This document shows, one piece after another, positions 16,650-24,938 of a stretch of 49,699 nt of DNA. This stretch comes from Bacteriovoracaceae bacterium (GTDB taxonomy: Bacteria > Bdellovibrionota > Bacteriovoracia > Bacteriovoracales > Bacteriovoracaceae). The stretch's first letter is position 1; the number at the start of each line of letters is the position of its first letter. The position numbers and the translations under genes are program-made. The notes below the pieces were generated by a model. That model saw only the letters and a program-made list of their open reading frames with translations. It was not told the origin of the DNA and searched no databases. Location of the stretch: the NCBI GenBank assembly GCA_023954635.1, contig JAGSHI010000010.1, positions 1 to 49,699 on the forward strand, written 5' to 3'.

Positions 16650-17237
16650 TTAGTATCCAACATTAATTTGAATTAAGTTTTTGTTTTCATCAATCGCCCA
16701 TTTCGACGCCAAAGCAGCAGTATTATTACTTGGCTCAACAGCTCCAATTGCACCAGCAACAAATGAGTTACCCGTACCTTCTACAACAGGAGAAGTTAAT
16801 CCGTTTCCAAATCGACCTGCTGTATTCACCTGAGCTAAGTCACCAGTAGCGGCTACATAACCACCAACTGACTTTGCACCACCCCAAGATTGGTTACCAA
16901 CGCCACCAACACAAGCCGCACCAGCACCGTTACCGTTAACAATTGCCATGGCACCAGCGTTTCCGAGAATACCTATCGCATAATAGTTAGCCGTCCCAGG
17001 TCCAGTGTACCCTGCAAAATTTAAACATTCTGCATAAGCATCAAAGTCTGATTGAAGTGAAGTTTCAGCTGAGTAAACAGCCGCAAGCTGAAGTTTTGCT
17101 TCAGATGTTTTTGACTTCGCTTGATACTTTTTGAAGTTTGGAATCGCAACAGCTGAAAGAATACCAATAATGGCAACAACCACCATCAGCTCCACCAGCG
17201 TAAAGCCTTCCTCATTGTTCATAACTTTCTTTTCCAT
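16650..17237 (-). CDS. pilA: Type IV major pilin precursor
   Basis: 195 residues. It has the class IVa prepilin N-terminus: an 11-residue leader ending in Gly11, mature Phe12, the conserved Glu at mature position 5, and the hydrophobic helix 'FTLVELMVVVAIIGILSAV' extending to 'AIPNFKKYQAK'. The globular part is rich in Gly, Ala and Asn and has two cysteines (Cys71, Cys109) that could form a disulfide, though not at the C-terminal D-loop position usual in Pseudomonas. AGGAGG lies six bases before the ATG, an ideal site for a highly expressed protein. It stands alone between gaps, with its own structured leader and terminator. Confidence 0.95.
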   Translation of the reverse strand: MEKKVMNNEEGFTLVELMVVVAIIGILSAVAIPNFKKYQAKSKTSEAKLQLAAVYSAETSLQSDFDAYAECLNFAGYTGPGTANYYAIGILGNAGAMAIVNGNGAGAACVGGVGNQSWGGAKSVGGYVAATGDLAQVNTAGRFGNGLTSPVVEGTGNSFVAGAIGAVEPSNNTAALASKWAIDENKNLIQINVGY

Positions 17238-17243
17238 TTCTTA

Positions 17244-17249
17244 CCTCCT
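17244..17249 (-). promoter_or_regulatory. Strong ribosome binding site of pilA
   Basis: AGGAGG on the minus strand, six bases before the ATG. It fixes the 11-residue leader form of prepilin rather than the in-frame internal ATG at codon 6. Confidence 0.85.
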
Positions 17250-17302
17250 GATCAATTGAGATGATCAATAAAATTTTATTGAATCAGATTGAGACTGAAT
17301 CA
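17249..17302 (-). repeat. Repeated palindromic units in the pilA leader
   Basis: Read on the plus strand there are two TGATCA copies (17249-17254, 17262-17267) separated by ATTGAGA-type sequence, a perfect 14-base palindrome AATAAAATTTTATT (17267-17280), and two TGAATCA copies (17280-17286, 17296-17302), again separated by sequence containing ATTGAGA. So a unit 'TGA(A)TCA - ATTGAGA - TGA(A)TCA' occurs twice around the palindrome. On the message the unit nearest the gene folds as a 6-bp stem ending at the ribosome site. Confidence 0.6.
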
Positions 17303-17462
17303 ATTTACTTTTACTTATGTTCCAAATTCCTACTCAAACACCAACAATTCTGGAGCTTTTATAGGAATCTTTACAAGTGCTTTATATTGTAACAGTTCTT
17401 TAAAAATTGGCCTAAGCCTGCAAATTTCTCACAAGCTTCAAAAATATCAATAACTTAGTCTT

Positions 17463-18674
17463 TTACCCGGCACTCATAAATATCGGTAAATACATGGCGA
17501 CAAGAATAACCGCAACAATTCCACCTAAAACGACAATAATTATAGGCTCAATCAGCTTGGTCATGTCTGTAACCAGTTGGTTAACTTCTTCCTCAAAAAC
17601 CGATGAAACTTTCATAAACATGGCATCGAGACTACCTGTCTGTTCTCCAATTCGAATCATTGAAGCCACCATATCCGGGAAATAGTTAATTCGAGACAAA
17701 GGCTCAAAGAGAGTTTTCCCTTGAGTCACCTGTCGTTTAACTTCTTTAATATCATTGGCAATAACAACATTATCAAGAGTATCAATACAAATAGCGAGAG
17801 CATCGATCAGGGCAATACCAGAAGATAACATAGTCGCAATCGTTCTAGAGAATGACGAAAGGTTACCTTTAATAACAATTCCTCCAAACACCGGAACTTG
17901 CATCATAAAATTATCAAAAATGGGTTTTCCAAATTTTGATTTAATAAAATTCAACATCGCCCATATAAAAACCCCGAAGGAAGGTAGTAAAACCGATGTG
18001 TACTCTTGAAAAAAGTTAGAGCAATCAACTACAAACTGAGTAATGGCGGGAACTTCTTGTCCATTACTTTCTAGCATTCCCATAAATTGAGGAACAACAA
18101 AAACCATTAATCCCCAGATAACACCGATTCCCACAAGAACAACAATTGCTGGATAAGTCATAGCTGACTTAATTTGAGCTTTTGTTTTTTCTTGTTTTTC
18201 CATATGTTCAGCGAGCTTAGTAAGAATAGTATCTAAAATACCGGCGGATTCACCGGCCTTTACAAGATTACAATAAAGAGGAGAGAAGCCTTTTTGTTTT
18301 CTCATGGCATCTGCAATTGTTGCTCCCTCACTTACCTCTCTTCCAATTTCTGAAACTGTTCTCTTTAAGACGGGGTGTTTCTCTGCTTTATTCAAGATTT
18401 CTAAACTCTGAATAATGGGAACACCGGCATTAATCATAATGGCTAACTGTTTGGTGAATTGATTAAGTTCTTTTACACCGAAACCTTTGGCGTATCCGTT
18501 TTCAATCATCCACTCTGAAATATCAAATTCTAAAAATGAAGGGGGTGTCAGTTTCTTTGGGCGTACGCCTTGGGATCGGAGGATCTTTCTTGCCTCTTTC
18601 TCGTTTCTTGCAACAACATGTCCATGGCCCCGTTTTCCATTTTTATCGAGACCATCCCATTTATACGTTCCCAT
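17463..18674 (-). CDS. pilC: Type IV pilus inner-membrane platform protein
   Basis: 403 residues. PilC is the polytopic platform that couples the motor ATPases to the pilus base. The N-terminal segment ('YKWDGLDKNGKRGHGHVVARN') precedes two repeated GspF domains ('FTKQLAIMINAGVPIIQSLEIL' near 70 and 'FSRTIATMLSSGIALIDALAIC' near 275) and three membrane helices (about 170-190, 225-240, 375-395). The gene starts four bases after pilT stops. It is the last gene of the pilB-pilT-pilC unit; the 225-base gap to pilA has no clear terminator. Confidence 0.96.
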   Translation of the reverse strand: MGTYKWDGLDKNGKRGHGHVVARNEKEARKILRSQGVRPKKLTPPSFLEFDISEWMIENGYAKGFGVKELNQFTKQLAIMINAGVPIIQSLEILNKAEKHPVLKRTVSEIGREVSEGATIADAMRKQKGFSPLYCNLVKAGESAGILDTILTKLAEHMEKQEKTKAQIKSAMTYPAIVVLVGIGVIWGLMVFVVPQFMGMLESNGQEVPAITQFVVDCSNFFQEYTSVLLPSFGVFIWAMLNFIKSKFGKPIFDNFMMQVPVFGGIVIKGNLSSFSRTIATMLSSGIALIDALAICIDTLDNVVIANDIKEVKRQVTQGKTLFEPLSRINYFPDMVASMIRIGEQTGSLDAMFMKVSSVFEEEVNQLVTDMTKLIEPIIIVVLGGIVAVILVAMYLPIFMSAG

Positions 18675-18678
18675 TTAT

Positions 18679-19845
18679 TTAATACCCTTTACCCTTAACC
18701 CCTAATTTCTGGGCCAATTCTTCAGGCATTGTTGTGTAACTCATAGCTGTATCGGCATCAATCACACCTTTCTCAACCCAAGTCGCTAAACTTTGGTTCA
18801 TAGTCATCATACCAGTTTTTTCTTGCCCGACTTGCATCTGAGAGTAAATCTGGTGAATTTTATCTTCTCTAATTAAGTTTCTGATGGCCGGTGTAGGCAA
18901 TAATATTTCAAGTGAAGCTACTCGCCCCGGCTCAAAACTTTTTGCCAATAGCTGCTGAGAAACAACTCCCTGAAGAACAAATGATAAAAGTGTTCTTACC
19001 TGATCTTGTTGATACGCAGGAAAAACGTTAATAATTCTGTTAATCGTTTGTACTGTAGAGTTGGTGTGAAGTGTACCAAACACCAAGTGACCAGTTTCTG
19101 CAATAGTTAGTGCAGCTTCAATAGTTTCAACATCTCTAAGTTCACCAACCAGAACAATATCGGGATCCTGCCGCAGCAGGGATCGAAGAGCATTTGAAAA
19201 AGAGAGGGAATCACTTCCAATTTCTCTTTGATTTACAATACAGTTTTTATGAGGATGCACGAATTCAACAGGATCTTCGAGGGTAATAATGTGGCCGGCT
19301 TCAGAGTCATTTAACTTATCAATTAGAGCAGCCAGAGTGGTCGACTTTCCAGAACCGGTTGGTCCAGTCACAAGAATCAAACCATTACTAACTTCCGTCA
19401 TTTCGAGTAATACTCTTGGCAAGTTAAGAGCTTTAAAATCTGGAATAATACTTGGGATAAGCCTAAAAACTGCAGCGACTCCACCCTTTGAAAAGAAAAC
19501 GTTTGCTCTAAATCTAGCAAGTCCTTTAATACCAAATGATAAATCTAGTTCTAAATTCTTTTCAAATTCATTTTTTTGTTCCTCACTTAAAATTTGATAG
19601 ATCAACCTCTTTGAATCAGCAGGAGTTAATGGTGGTATTTTAACTCTCACCACTTCTCCGTTTACTCTAAGCCCAGGAGGCGTTGAAGGCGTCAGGTGAA
19701 GATCGGAAGCCCCACTTTCAACCATCAGCTTGAATAATTGTTGAATTTTTACACTGTCACCAACACCAGCTTGTCTCGTTTTTGAAAAACTACGATCAGC
19801 CTTAGAAGCGGTTTTAGTTGTTGTTCTCGTCTTATTTGAGCTCAT
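18679..19845 (-). CDS. pilT: Type IV pilus retraction ATPase
   Basis: 388 residues, about 35 longer than typical PilT because of a Ser/Thr/Lys-rich N-terminal extension (residues 1-32). It drives pilus retraction. Walker A 'VTGPTGSGKSTTLAAL', Asp box 'TLEDPVEFVH', Walker B 'LLRQDPDIVLVGELRD' and His box 'TGHLVFGTLHTNSTVQTINR' are all present. The C-terminal 'AIRNLIREDKIHQIYSQMQ' is the PilT-specific region needed for retraction. AAGGAG precedes the ATG. It sits directly between pilB (12 bases) and pilC (4 bases). Confidence 0.96.
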   Translation of the reverse strand: MSSNKTRTTTKTASKADRSFSKTRQAGVGDSVKIQQLFKLMVESGASDLHLTPSTPPGLRVNGEVVRVKIPPLTPADSKRLIYQILSEEQKNEFEKNLELDLSFGIKGLARFRANVFFSKGGVAAVFRLIPSIIPDFKALNLPRVLLEMTEVSNGLILVTGPTGSGKSTTLAALIDKLNDSEAGHIITLEDPVEFVHPHKNCIVNQREIGSDSLSFSNALRSLLRQDPDIVLVGELRDVETIEAALTIAETGHLVFGTLHTNSTVQTINRIINVFPAYQQDQVRTLLSFVLQGVVSQQLLAKSFEPGRVASLEILLPTPAIRNLIREDKIHQIYSQMQVGQEKTGMMTMNQSLATWVEKGVIDADTAMSYTTMPEELAQKLGVKGKGY

Positions 19846-19857
19846 GGCCCAACTCCT

Positions 19858-21528
19858 TTAAAATTTATCCGCAGCCGAATTTCGTACGGCTTCTTCAAGT
19901 GTAGTTTCCCCGAGGGCCACTTTTGTTAATGCAGACATTCTTAATGTTTTCATTCCATCTTTAATAGCTTGTTTTTTTATCTCATCAGAACTGGCATTTC
20001 GAAGGATAGCCTCCTTAACTCCAGGTGACAGATCTAGTACTTCATAGATTGCAACTCTACCCTTGTAACCACTTCCTCCACAGGAATCACAACCCTTTCC
20101 TTTTTTAACTTGAATCTTTTGAGCGGAAGAAGGTGCGATACCGCAAGAGACCAATTCTTCAACACTCGAATCTCCAGGTCCAATACAATTCGAACAAATT
20201 CTTCGACATAACCTCTGGGCCACAACACAGTTCAATGAACCAGTTAATAAAAATGGCTCAATTCCCATATTCAGTAATCTGGAAACTGTCCCAGGTGCAT
20301 CGTTGGTGTGAAGTGTAGATAAAACCAAGTGACCGGTAAGAGCGGCCTCAACTGCAATTTCTGCAACTTCAATATCTCGAATTTCCCCAACCATAATAAT
20401 GTCTGGATCTTGTCTAAGGAATGCTTTAAGTGCTGATGAGAAAGTTAACCCAACTTCTTTTTTAACGTTAACCTGATTAATTCCTTCAAGGTTAAATTCA
20501 ACCGGATCTTCTGCTGTAGAAATATTTGTTCCAACCTGATTAAGCTCAGCTAAAGCAGAATAGAGTGTCGTTGTTTTCCCTGAACCAGTTGGACCAGTTA
20601 CGAGACACATTCCGTAAGGTTGATGAATACCATTTTGAAAAACTTTTAGTTGTTTCTTCTCAAATCCCAATTTTGTCATATCTAACTGGAGGTTTGATTG
20701 ATCCAGTAGTCTTAGAACAATTTTCTCACCAAAAAGTGTGGGCAAAGACGAAACTCTATAGTCAATTGGATTTCCACCAATGGAAAGTTTAATCCTTCCA
20801 TCCTGAGGCTTTCGTTTCTCTGATATATCCATTTGAGCTAAAATTTTAAGTCTTGAAATAAGAGGTGCTACTAGGTTCATATTCGGTCTAGCAACTTCTT
20901 GTAGCGTGCCATCAACTCTAAATCTAATTCTAAAAGCCTTTTCATAGGGCTCCACATGAATATCTGAACACTTTTTGATAAAGGCCTCAGCTAAAATTTT
21001 ATTAACATAGTTAATAACATCTTCACCAATATCCTCTTCTTTTACCTCAGTTTCTTCATCATCATTTTGTCGAACTTCTTTAACCGTATCTAAGAGTTCA
21101 TCAATGGACTCTTCGATTCTTTCAAATATTTTTTTCCATGCAGATAAATTTGTTAAAATAAATTCCACAGGACTTTGCAAGGTTGTTTGAAGTTCCTGTT
21201 TCATTTCAACAATCGATGGATCATAAATAGCGAGAGATACGGCCTTTGCCGTCTTTTGAATTGGTATGGCCCTATATTGAATGACTATGCTTTTTTTCAA
21301 CCGCTTCAGCATACGGTCTTGAATCTTGGCCTTTGAGAGATCAATAAAGGTAAGTTTATAATTATCTGCAACTTGTTTAGCGAATTTTACATCGTCAAAA
21401 AATTCAAAGTCTAGGAGGCCAAACTCTGAAACAGTAGAGCCCTCTTGTTCGGTCATAAGAGGCCTTAAGTCCTTCAAAGGAACCATCCCGGTCTTACCTA
21501 TAACGTTAGCAAATTCTTTCCTAAACAT
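19858..21528 (-). CDS. pilB: Type IV pilus extension ATPase
   Basis: 556 residues, normal for PilB. The MshEN/GSPII_E N-terminal domain (about 1-150) precedes the ATPase core: 'VTGPTGSGKTTTLYSAL' Walker A, 'STAEDPVEFNLEG' Asp box, 'FLRQDPDIIMVGEIRDIEVAE' Walker B region, 'TGHLVLSTLHTNDAPGTVSR' His box. A four-cysteine zinc motif (CRRICSNC ... CDSCGGSGYKGR) follows, which separates PilB from PilT. It powers pilus extension on PilC. It is the first gene of pilB-pilT-pilC and has a FliA-like promoter candidate upstream. Confidence 0.97.
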   Translation of the reverse strand: MFRKEFANVIGKTGMVPLKDLRPLMTEQEGSTVSEFGLLDFEFFDDVKFAKQVADNYKLTFIDLSKAKIQDRMLKRLKKSIVIQYRAIPIQKTAKAVSLAIYDPSIVEMKQELQTTLQSPVEFILTNLSAWKKIFERIEESIDELLDTVKEVRQNDDEETEVKEEDIGEDVINYVNKILAEAFIKKCSDIHVEPYEKAFRIRFRVDGTLQEVARPNMNLVAPLISRLKILAQMDISEKRKPQDGRIKLSIGGNPIDYRVSSLPTLFGEKIVLRLLDQSNLQLDMTKLGFEKKQLKVFQNGIHQPYGMCLVTGPTGSGKTTTLYSALAELNQVGTNISTAEDPVEFNLEGINQVNVKKEVGLTFSSALKAFLRQDPDIIMVGEIRDIEVAEIAVEAALTGHLVLSTLHTNDAPGTVSRLLNMGIEPFLLTGSLNCVVAQRLCRRICSNCIGPGDSSVEELVSCGIAPSSAQKIQVKKGKGCDSCGGSGYKGRVAIYEVLDLSPGVKEAILRNASSDEIKKQAIKDGMKTLRMSALTKVALGETTLEEAVRNSAADKF

Positions 21529-21560
21529 ATTTCTCTCAAATTTAAATAGAGTCTTCTATG

Positions 21561-21587
21561 TTATCGGAATTTTGTGGATCAGCTTGA
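21561..21587 (-). promoter_or_regulatory. Sigma-28-like promoter candidate of pilB
   Basis: On the minus strand TCAA (21587-21584), 15 bases, then TCCGATAA (21568-21561). The classical FliA consensus is TAAA-N15-GCCGATAA, so 10 of 12 positions match with exact spacing. It lies about 33 bases before the pilB ATG. Single-site matches of this kind arise by chance, so it is only a candidate. Confidence 0.3.
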
Positions 21588-21628
21588 AAAATATCTGTAA
21601 AAATAAGCAGTTGGAATACCGGAGAAAA

Positions 21629-22321
21629 TTAGTTTATATCCCAAAACTTTAACGCATGCCTTGCTTGCCCCTCCAGTAACTCCATTCCATCAATGTACTG
21701 ATTTGGTCTACCAATGAATAATTTTTCCTGTTCTGGGCATGAATAATTTAAATTATAAAAAATATAATTGGAGTCAATTTCTCCATTAAATAGATATTCG
21801 CGTGAGCATGAATTTATGACTATAACTTTCCCCTGATTTTTAAAGTTAAAATCTAAAAGCTCTAACTCAGAAAAGTTATCAGTTTTTTTTCTAGAGAATT
21901 GCAAAAGTTCACAATTCATTTTCTCTGAAACTAATTTTACGACGATAGACATTGCGCCATCACCCAACAAAACTATATTTAAGTCAGAGTACTTCTCTTT
22001 AAATTTTCTAAAAATATCAAGAAGGGCCAAGTAATCAGTATTTGTTCCTTCGTAACTCATTCCATTTTTTTTAATACAGTTTATTGCATTGGTTGCTTTT
22101 ATATCTTCAGATAATTTAACTTTATCTAAGAATACTCTCTTATAGGGTGCTGTTATGCTTAGCCCTTCTACCTGTTCAAAAAAGGTATCAATAGTTGGTA
22201 TCTCGTCAATTTCCTGATAATCAAACAAGGTGTATTTCACACTTCTTTCAAGGATTTTTTCATAAACCTCTTGAGATCTTGAATGTGAGATATTTTTCCC
22301 AAGAAGTCCTAACTTAGTCAT
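21629..22321 (-). CDS. aroE: Short shikimate dehydrogenase-like protein
   Basis: 230 residues, about 40 shorter than usual AroE (about 270). It would reduce 3-dehydroshikimate with NADPH. Seen: substrate serines in 'GKNISHSRSQ', catalytic Lys61 in 'ITAPYK', 'KATNAINCI', catalytic Asp96 in 'NTDY', a degenerate nucleotide loop 'LGDGAMS' (normally GxGGA) and the C-terminal 'DGMELLEGQARHAL'. The catalytic pair is kept but the NADP domain is reduced. The start overlaps the ribF stop by eight bases. Probably functional as AroE since aroQ is present nearby, but another dehydrogenase role is possible. Confidence 0.8.
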   Translation of the reverse strand: MTKLGLLGKNISHSRSQEVYEKILERSVKYTLFDYQEIDEIPTIDTFFEQVEGLSITAPYKRVFLDKVKLSEDIKATNAINCIKKNGMSYEGTNTDYLALLDIFRKFKEKYSDLNIVLLGDGAMSIVVKLVSEKMNCELLQFSRKKTDNFSELELLDFNFKNQGKVIVINSCSREYLFNGEIDSNYIFYNLNYSCPEQEKLFIGRPNQYIDGMELLEGQARHALKFWDIN

Positions 22322-23246
22322 TTTTAAAGTACTTTTTTGCTGTTTCGATGTCTGCTTTAATTTGAGAAACTAATTCATTAACAGAGTTAAACTTAACCTC
22401 ATCTCTCACTCTTTCAACAAAGCTAATCGATAGCTCATCACCGTAAATATCGTTATCAAAATCAAGAAGGTGTGTTTCGACACTGTAAATTTCATCATCC
22501 TTGAAAGTAGGGTTAATACCGATATTTGTAACTGAAAAATACACTTGATCTCGGTAAGTTGATTTTGTTATATACACCCCGCGCTTAGGAACGAGTAGAT
22601 CTGTGTCAAAGTCAATATTGGCTGTAGGTATCCCAATTTGTCTTCCCCTGCCTGCTCCTTTAATCACATGACCAGAAATAAAGAAATCTCGCCCAAGGCA
22701 CTCATTAGCTTCTTTAATATTTCCATTTTGAAGATATCTTCTAATTTTTGACGAAGAAATATTCTCACCCTTGTGTTTATACTCAGGTTGAATTTCAACG
22801 GCACATTTATCTTTACAATAATCTTGAATAAATTTGTGGTCGCCAGTTTTATTACTTCCAAAGGCAAAGTCATAACCCAGATAAAATGTCTCCAAGTTTG
22901 GAATACTTAAAATATGGTCATCAATAAACTTTTCTGGGGCCATTGTGCTAAGATCGCGAGTGAAGTGGATCTCAATAAGTATATCGACTCCATTCTTTTC
23001 AAGAAATGCTCTCCTTTCAGCATAGGTATTAAGTAGGAAAGCGCTTAATCCTTTTATTATTTTTATTGGATGCGGATTAAATGTCATCACAATCATTTTA
23101 TGATTCTTCTTATCTAACTCTTTTCTTACTCTAGAAAGAAGATCTTGATGTCCCAAGTGTACGCCATCAAAATTACCTATCGTCAGTCCAAAAGGGCCTT
23201 CTTCAGAGGTCTGAAATTGTGATATCTTCGTCTCTATTACTTTCAT
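22314..23246 (-). CDS. ribF: Bifunctional riboflavin kinase / FAD synthetase
   Basis: 310 residues, full length. The N-terminal FMN adenylyltransferase domain has 'LTIGNFDGVHLGHQ' (HxGH nucleotidyltransferase signature) and 'SSSKIRRYLQNGNIKEAN'; the C-terminal kinase domain has 'GAGRGRQIGIPTANI'. It makes FMN and FAD from riboflavin. The start lies inside the 3' end of batD (44-base overlap), which is long, but the conserved region begins only about 18 residues in, so no later start is available. Overlaps aroE by eight bases downstream. Confidence 0.96.
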   Translation of the reverse strand: MKVIETKISQFQTSEEGPFGLTIGNFDGVHLGHQDLLSRVRKELDKKNHKMIVMTFNPHPIKIIKGLSAFLLNTYAERRAFLEKNGVDILIEIHFTRDLSTMAPEKFIDDHILSIPNLETFYLGYDFAFGSNKTGDHKFIQDYCKDKCAVEIQPEYKHKGENISSSKIRRYLQNGNIKEANECLGRDFFISGHVIKGAGRGRQIGIPTANIDFDTDLLVPKRGVYITKSTYRDQVYFSVTNIGINPTFKDDEIYSVETHLLDFDNDIYGDELSISFVERVRDEVKFNSVNELVSQIKADIETAKKYFKND

Positions 23247-24936
23247 TTAATTTTTTCTCATAAAATTTTCTGAGGTTCTTAAAATATTTATCATCATACT
23301 TTAATTCTTTTCCTCTTGTATCATCATCGAAATTAGATTTTTCAGTTTCTTCAACAATATATTTAAAATAGTTTTTACCATCTTCATCAAGCCCAATGGC
23401 CGAGACAACCTCTGTCAACGTTCTTTTCTGCCCGTCTGGCACAACTTCTCTTAGTTTTTCTATTAAATCAAATAAGTTCGAATAAGATATTCCATTTTTC
23501 CTTATTTCTTTGCATATAGAGTCAAAGTCATCATTTTTCGTACCGATCCCGACTTTTTCTATAAATAAACTTACACAAATGAGAAAACCTATCACACCCA
23601 AAAGCCAGTTCAGTAAGTTTAAGACTCCACCAAACTTACTTACAAATGGTTCTTTAAAGACTGGGGCAACAATTCCCCTAGCGACATTCACAACGGCCTT
23701 CTCTTGAGTAGAGACTGACTTAGTTTCATTCTTATTTGAAGTTTGATTTACAAGTACTCCTTGATTACCAGTAGACCCGCCTCCTATTGTGATTCCAGGT
23801 ACGTTTAGAGTCTCAGTCTGAAATGTAGCCGTCTCTGGGTTAAACCAAGAGAGTTCTTTTTGAAAAGCCTCTATTACTAATCCACTTCTTGCTAGATAGG
23901 TATATTCAAATGTCTTCCTACCAGTTTTCTTGTTTATTTCATTAAGTTCTGTTTTCGTATCGAATTTTTCAAGTTCAGGGTGAACATAGATTTTAGGAGC
24001 ATCCATGTTTTCGAGTGCCCCAGGGCCACTTACCTGTAACTTAACCTCAATGGGCTCATTTACGAGATGTTTGTTCCTATTGTTTATAATTGTAAACTCA
24101 TGTTTACCCACAAGACCCGTGAAGCTATCCGGGACATTCGCCGCAGGCAAAGGTTTAACTGTTATTTTAACCTTCTTAGATGAAACATTCCTTTGTCTGT
24201 ATTGACGGAGTTGTAAACCAAAGTTACCAAATGGAGAATTTTGGTATCCCGCACTATACTGCACTTTTAAGCGAAGTGAATCTATATAAGCTGTCCCCGT
24301 TTTCTCAGGAAAAACTTTTGCTGAATATTTTAATACTCGTTTATAAATCTCTCCATCATGTTGAACTGTCTCAACTCTTTCATTTGTCATATGAAAACGT
24401 TTTATAAAACGATTTAACTTTGGAAATTCCTTGATCTCTGTCCCACCAACTGGAACTTTGTAATAGAGGTAATACCTAACATCTATACCTTCGCCGATAT
24501 AAACTTCTTTTTTAGATACTTCTGCGACAGCAAAAATATTTCGAGCTTTAGGTGCTGTCCTTAATACTTTTAAAGAAACCCCTCGGGATTTTATTTTTTT
24601 ATTACCAAGCTCTACTTCGATATTTCGAATATTAAAACGTCCTGCCTTGTTTGCGACCATTTCATAGGCATATTTCACAACTCTTCGAGTAGAAAACCTC
24701 CCATTTACGATTGTCGTTGATATAGAAACACCTCTCTCCTCACGGCCAAGGACATTTAGTCCTCCCGGATCGAAAGATATATACGGTTTTCCTTTATGGT
24801 TTGTTGTAATTTCAAACAAGAGAGTAAAGTGTTCACCCACTATCGGGCGAGAAGGATTTACTTTAACCTCAACCTTGTTTTCTGCAAAGGCAGAAAAGCT
24901 TACTACCATCAGCAATAAAAAGATTAGTTTTTTCAT
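23203..24936 (-). CDS. batD: Bat operon protein BatD
   Basis: 577 residues with a signal peptide (MKKLIFLLLMVVSFSAFAE), a large periplasmic region of Ig-like beta domains starting 'KVEVKVNPSRPIVGEHFTLLFE', a single membrane helix near 445-465 ('LLNWLLGVIGFLICVSLFI') and a charged cytoplasmic tail. This is the oxygen-tolerance/BatD architecture. It follows the batB gene by two bases, the normal position for BatD. Bat proteins were named for aerotolerance in Bacteroides; the molecular activity is not established. Confidence 0.9.
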   Translation of the reverse strand: MKKLIFLLLMVVSFSAFAENKVEVKVNPSRPIVGEHFTLLFEITTNHKGKPYISFDPGGLNVLGREERGVSISTTIVNGRFSTRRVVKYAYEMVANKAGRFNIRNIEVELGNKKIKSRGVSLKVLRTAPKARNIFAVAEVSKKEVYIGEGIDVRYYLYYKVPVGGTEIKEFPKLNRFIKRFHMTNERVETVQHDGEIYKRVLKYSAKVFPEKTGTAYIDSLRLKVQYSAGYQNSPFGNFGLQLRQYRQRNVSSKKVKITVKPLPAANVPDSFTGLVGKHEFTIINNRNKHLVNEPIEVKLQVSGPGALENMDAPKIYVHPELEKFDTKTELNEINKKTGRKTFEYTYLARSGLVIEAFQKELSWFNPETATFQTETLNVPGITIGGGSTGNQGVLVNQTSNKNETKSVSTQEKAVVNVARGIVAPVFKEPFVSKFGGVLNLLNWLLGVIGFLICVSLFIEKVGIGTKNDDFDSICKEIRKNGISYSNLFDLIEKLREVVPDGQKRTLTEVVSAIGLDEDGKNYFKYIVEETEKSNFDDDTRGKELKYDDKYFKNLRKFYEKKLNESNRDEDITISDL

Positions 24937-24938
24937 TA

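Noticed and set aside
17380-17450. Possible sigma-54 promoter for pilA (TTG...TTGC with near-correct spacing around 17420)
   Set aside because: The essential GG of the -24 element is absent (TG instead) and fewer than half of the consensus bases match.
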